Source: Nakamurella flava (GTDB lineage Bacteria > Actinomycetota > Actinomycetes > Mycobacteriales > Nakamurellaceae). Taken from it: a stretch of DNA of 64,000 nt. Where the stretch lies: assembly GCF_005298075.1 (NCBI RefSeq), contig NZ_SZZH01000001.1, forward strand, positions 2,046,001 to 2,110,000, in the 5' to 3' direction. This document shows, piece after piece, positions 62,857 to 64,000 of the stretch. The position numbers and the translations under genes were made by a program. The notes under the pieces are model-generated. The model had not been told where the DNA came from. It was given only the letters and a program-made list of their open reading frames with translations, and ran no database searches. Every line of letters begins with the position of its first letter. Positions within the stretch are counted from its first letter, which is position 1.

Positions 62857-62891
62857 GACGCCGGTGTCCCTCACCCGAGGGCACCGGCGTC
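62857..62891 (+). terminator. Terminator of the phasin-like gene
   Basis: A 15-bp stem with one bulged T (62857-62872 with 62877-62891) has a four-base loop ACCC, 35 bases after the stop codon. The GC-rich hairpin lacks a U-tract. Confidence 0.7.
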
Positions 62892-62956
62892 GTCGCGTCC
62901 CGAGGTCGCGTGCCGGATCCGGAAACCCCGGTGACCCGGCGGACACCCGGCTCACC

Positions 62957-62985
62957 TTGTCACCCATCAGCATTTGTCCTAACAT
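62957..62985 (+). promoter_or_regulatory. Promoter with overlapping IolR-like operator before the aldehyde dehydrogenase
   Basis: TTGTCA (62957-62962) and TAACAT (62980-62985) with exactly 17 bases between them form a good promoter. TGTCCTAACA at 62975-62984 matches all ten positions of the IolR consensus as I remember it and overlaps the -10 box, an ideal repressor position. Confidence 0.62.
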
Positions 62986-63075
62986 TTACGACGCATCAGC
63001 CACCCCTCCCGTCGGTCCCGGCCGACGACGACCCTGCTGGCCGCGCGCGACATTCTCAGCAGCGGAAGGACTCCC

Positions 63076-64000
63076 GTGACGATCACCGACGACGCCGGAT
63101 CGACGACCAGCGCCGCCCCCCAGGCGCGCGACTACCCGATGCTGATCGGCGGTGAATGGGTCGCCGCGCTGGACGGCGAGTGGAGCGAGGTCGTCTCCCC
63201 CGGCCGCCGGGATGTCGTCCTGGGCCGGGTCCCCGTCGGGCACGCCAACGACGCCGACCGCGCCGTCACCGCCGCCCGCAAGGCGCTGCCGGCCTGGCGC
63301 GCGCTGCACTTCAAGGACCGCCAGAAGGCGCTGCTCAAGGCGGCCGACGCGCTGGAGGCCCGGGCCGAGGAGCTGGCCCTGCTGACCGCGGCCGACACCG
63401 GTAACGCGCTGCGCACCCAGGCCCGCCCGGAATCCCAGACCCTGGTCAACCTCTTCCGCTACTTCGGCGGCGTGGCCGGCGAGTTCAAGGGCACCGTGCT
63501 GCCCGCCGGTGACGATCAGCTGCAGTACACCCGCCGCGAGCCGCTCGGCGTCGTCGCCGGCATCCTGCCGTGGAACTCGCCGCTCATGATCGCCGGTATG
63601 AAGACCCCGGCCTCGCTGGCGGCCGGCAACACCCTGGTCCTCAAGACCGCGCAGGAAGCGCCGCTGACCATCCTGAAGATGGCCGAGATCGTCTCCGAGT
63701 TCCTGCCCGCCGGCGTGCTGAACGTGGTCACCGGGCGCGGGTCGGACATCGGCGAGGCGCTGCTGGTCCACCCGGGCGTGGACAAGGTCTCCTTCACCGG
63801 CTCCACCGAGATCGGCATGCACGTCGGCCAGATCGCCGGGAAGCGGCTGGCCCACCAGTCGCTGGAGCTGGGCGGCAAGAGCCCGAACATCGTCTTCCCC
63901 AGCGCCGCCTCCGCCGAGCAGCTGGACACCACCGCGGCCGGCGTGCTGACCGCGATGCGCTTCACCCGCCAGGGCCAGTCCTGCACCGCCGGGTCCCGGT
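63076..64000 (+). CDS. NAD(P)-dependent aldehyde dehydrogenase (truncated by window edge)
   Basis: The first 308 residues of an aldehyde dehydrogenase; the end lies outside the window. The proton-relay asparagine is in VAGILPWNSPL, the cofactor region is VLKTAQEAPLT and SFTGSTEIG, the general-base glutamate is in SLELGGKSPN, and the catalytic cysteine is C303 in RQGQSCTAG. This differs from the CoA-acylating IolA and fits a hydrolytic aldehyde dehydrogenase of the betaine- or succinate-semialdehyde type. The GTG at 63076 has GGAAGGA five bases upstream. The IolR-like operator in its promoter suggests co-regulation with inositol catabolism; the substrate is unknown. Confidence 0.88.
   Translation, partial: MTITDDAGSTTSAAPQARDYPMLIGGEWVAALDGEWSEVVSPGRRDVVLGRVPVGHANDADRAVTAARKALPAWRALHFKDRQKALLKAADALEARAEELALLTAADTGNALRTQARPESQTLVNLFRYFGGVAGEFKGTVLPAGDDQLQYTRREPLGVVAGILPWNSPLMIAGMKTPASLAAGNTLVLKTAQEAPLTILKMAEIVSEFLPAGVLNVVTGRGSDIGEALLVHPGVDKVSFTGSTEIGMHVGQIAGKRLAHQSLELGGKSPNIVFPSAASAEQLDTTAAGVLTAMRFTRQGQSCTAGSR

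Noticed and set aside
1-64000. Mobile elements, phage genes or CRISPR arrays
   Set aside because: No transposase, integrase, phage structural gene or regularly spaced repeat array was seen on either strand.

Overview
The window is high-GC actinobacterial chromosome. This follows from the codon usage, the frequent GTG starts, the many ATGA/GTGA stop-start overlaps, a leaderless-looking glmU, a long Mfd and corynebacterial/streptomycete-type inositol genes. A Nakamurella-like or related soil actinomycete would fit, but the genus cannot be settled from the sequence alone. No rRNA, CRISPR array, phage or insertion sequence was seen. There is one tRNA, for Gln. The first gene and the last gene are cut by the window edges.

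Region 1 (1-30140) is a cell-surface and exopolysaccharide region. It opens with secreted proteins: the N-terminus of an exported protein, a lipoprotein, and two paralogous secreted right-handed beta-helix proteins with near-identical C-terminal halves. A polytopic O-antigen-ligase/Wzy-like protein follows. Next come a three-gene overlapping module (FAD oxidoreductase, small anchored protein, HTTM membrane protein), an in-frame fusion of a GT4 glycosyltransferase with a Gfo/Idh/MocA oxidoreductase, an aldo/keto-reductase-like protein, a second GT4 enzyme, a CDP-alcohol phosphotransferase, and PEP carboxylase as a housekeeping insert. The region ends with a secreted metallophosphatase, a GT2 synthase, a UDP-sugar dehydrogenase, a secreted polysaccharide deacetylase, a nucleotide-sugar epimerase, a GH18-type hydrolase and two copies of a secreted family of unknown function. 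Together these look like machinery that builds, modifies and exports a uronate-containing surface polymer.

Region 2 (30141-40483) is housekeeping: a small conserved protein, mfd, tRNA-Gln, glmU, prs, an LCP wall-polymer ligase, and a 612-residue protein of the type I recall as DUF6421.

Region 3 (40504-64000) is sugar-polyol, mainly myo-inositol, catabolism. Every step of the myo-inositol pathway has a candidate: iolG, an iolE-like gene, iolD, iolB, iolC, a Cgl0159-like aldolase in the IolJ role, and iolA. There is also an ABC importer (binding protein, permease, single-domain ATPase) and a divergent GntR/HutC-type regulator next to iolC. The iolE-like gene and iolH are not in the main cluster. 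They sit about 8 kb away beside a LacI-type repressor, between two related 53-bp palindromes. A second LacI repressor with two tandem perfect operators faces an oxidoreductase/isomerase pair, probably for a related polyol. Four promoter regions carry sites resembling the corynebacterial IolR motif as I remember it, and these tie the scattered iol units together. ltaE, a type II NADH dehydrogenase, a small phasin-like protein and a truncated aldehyde dehydrogenase complete the region.
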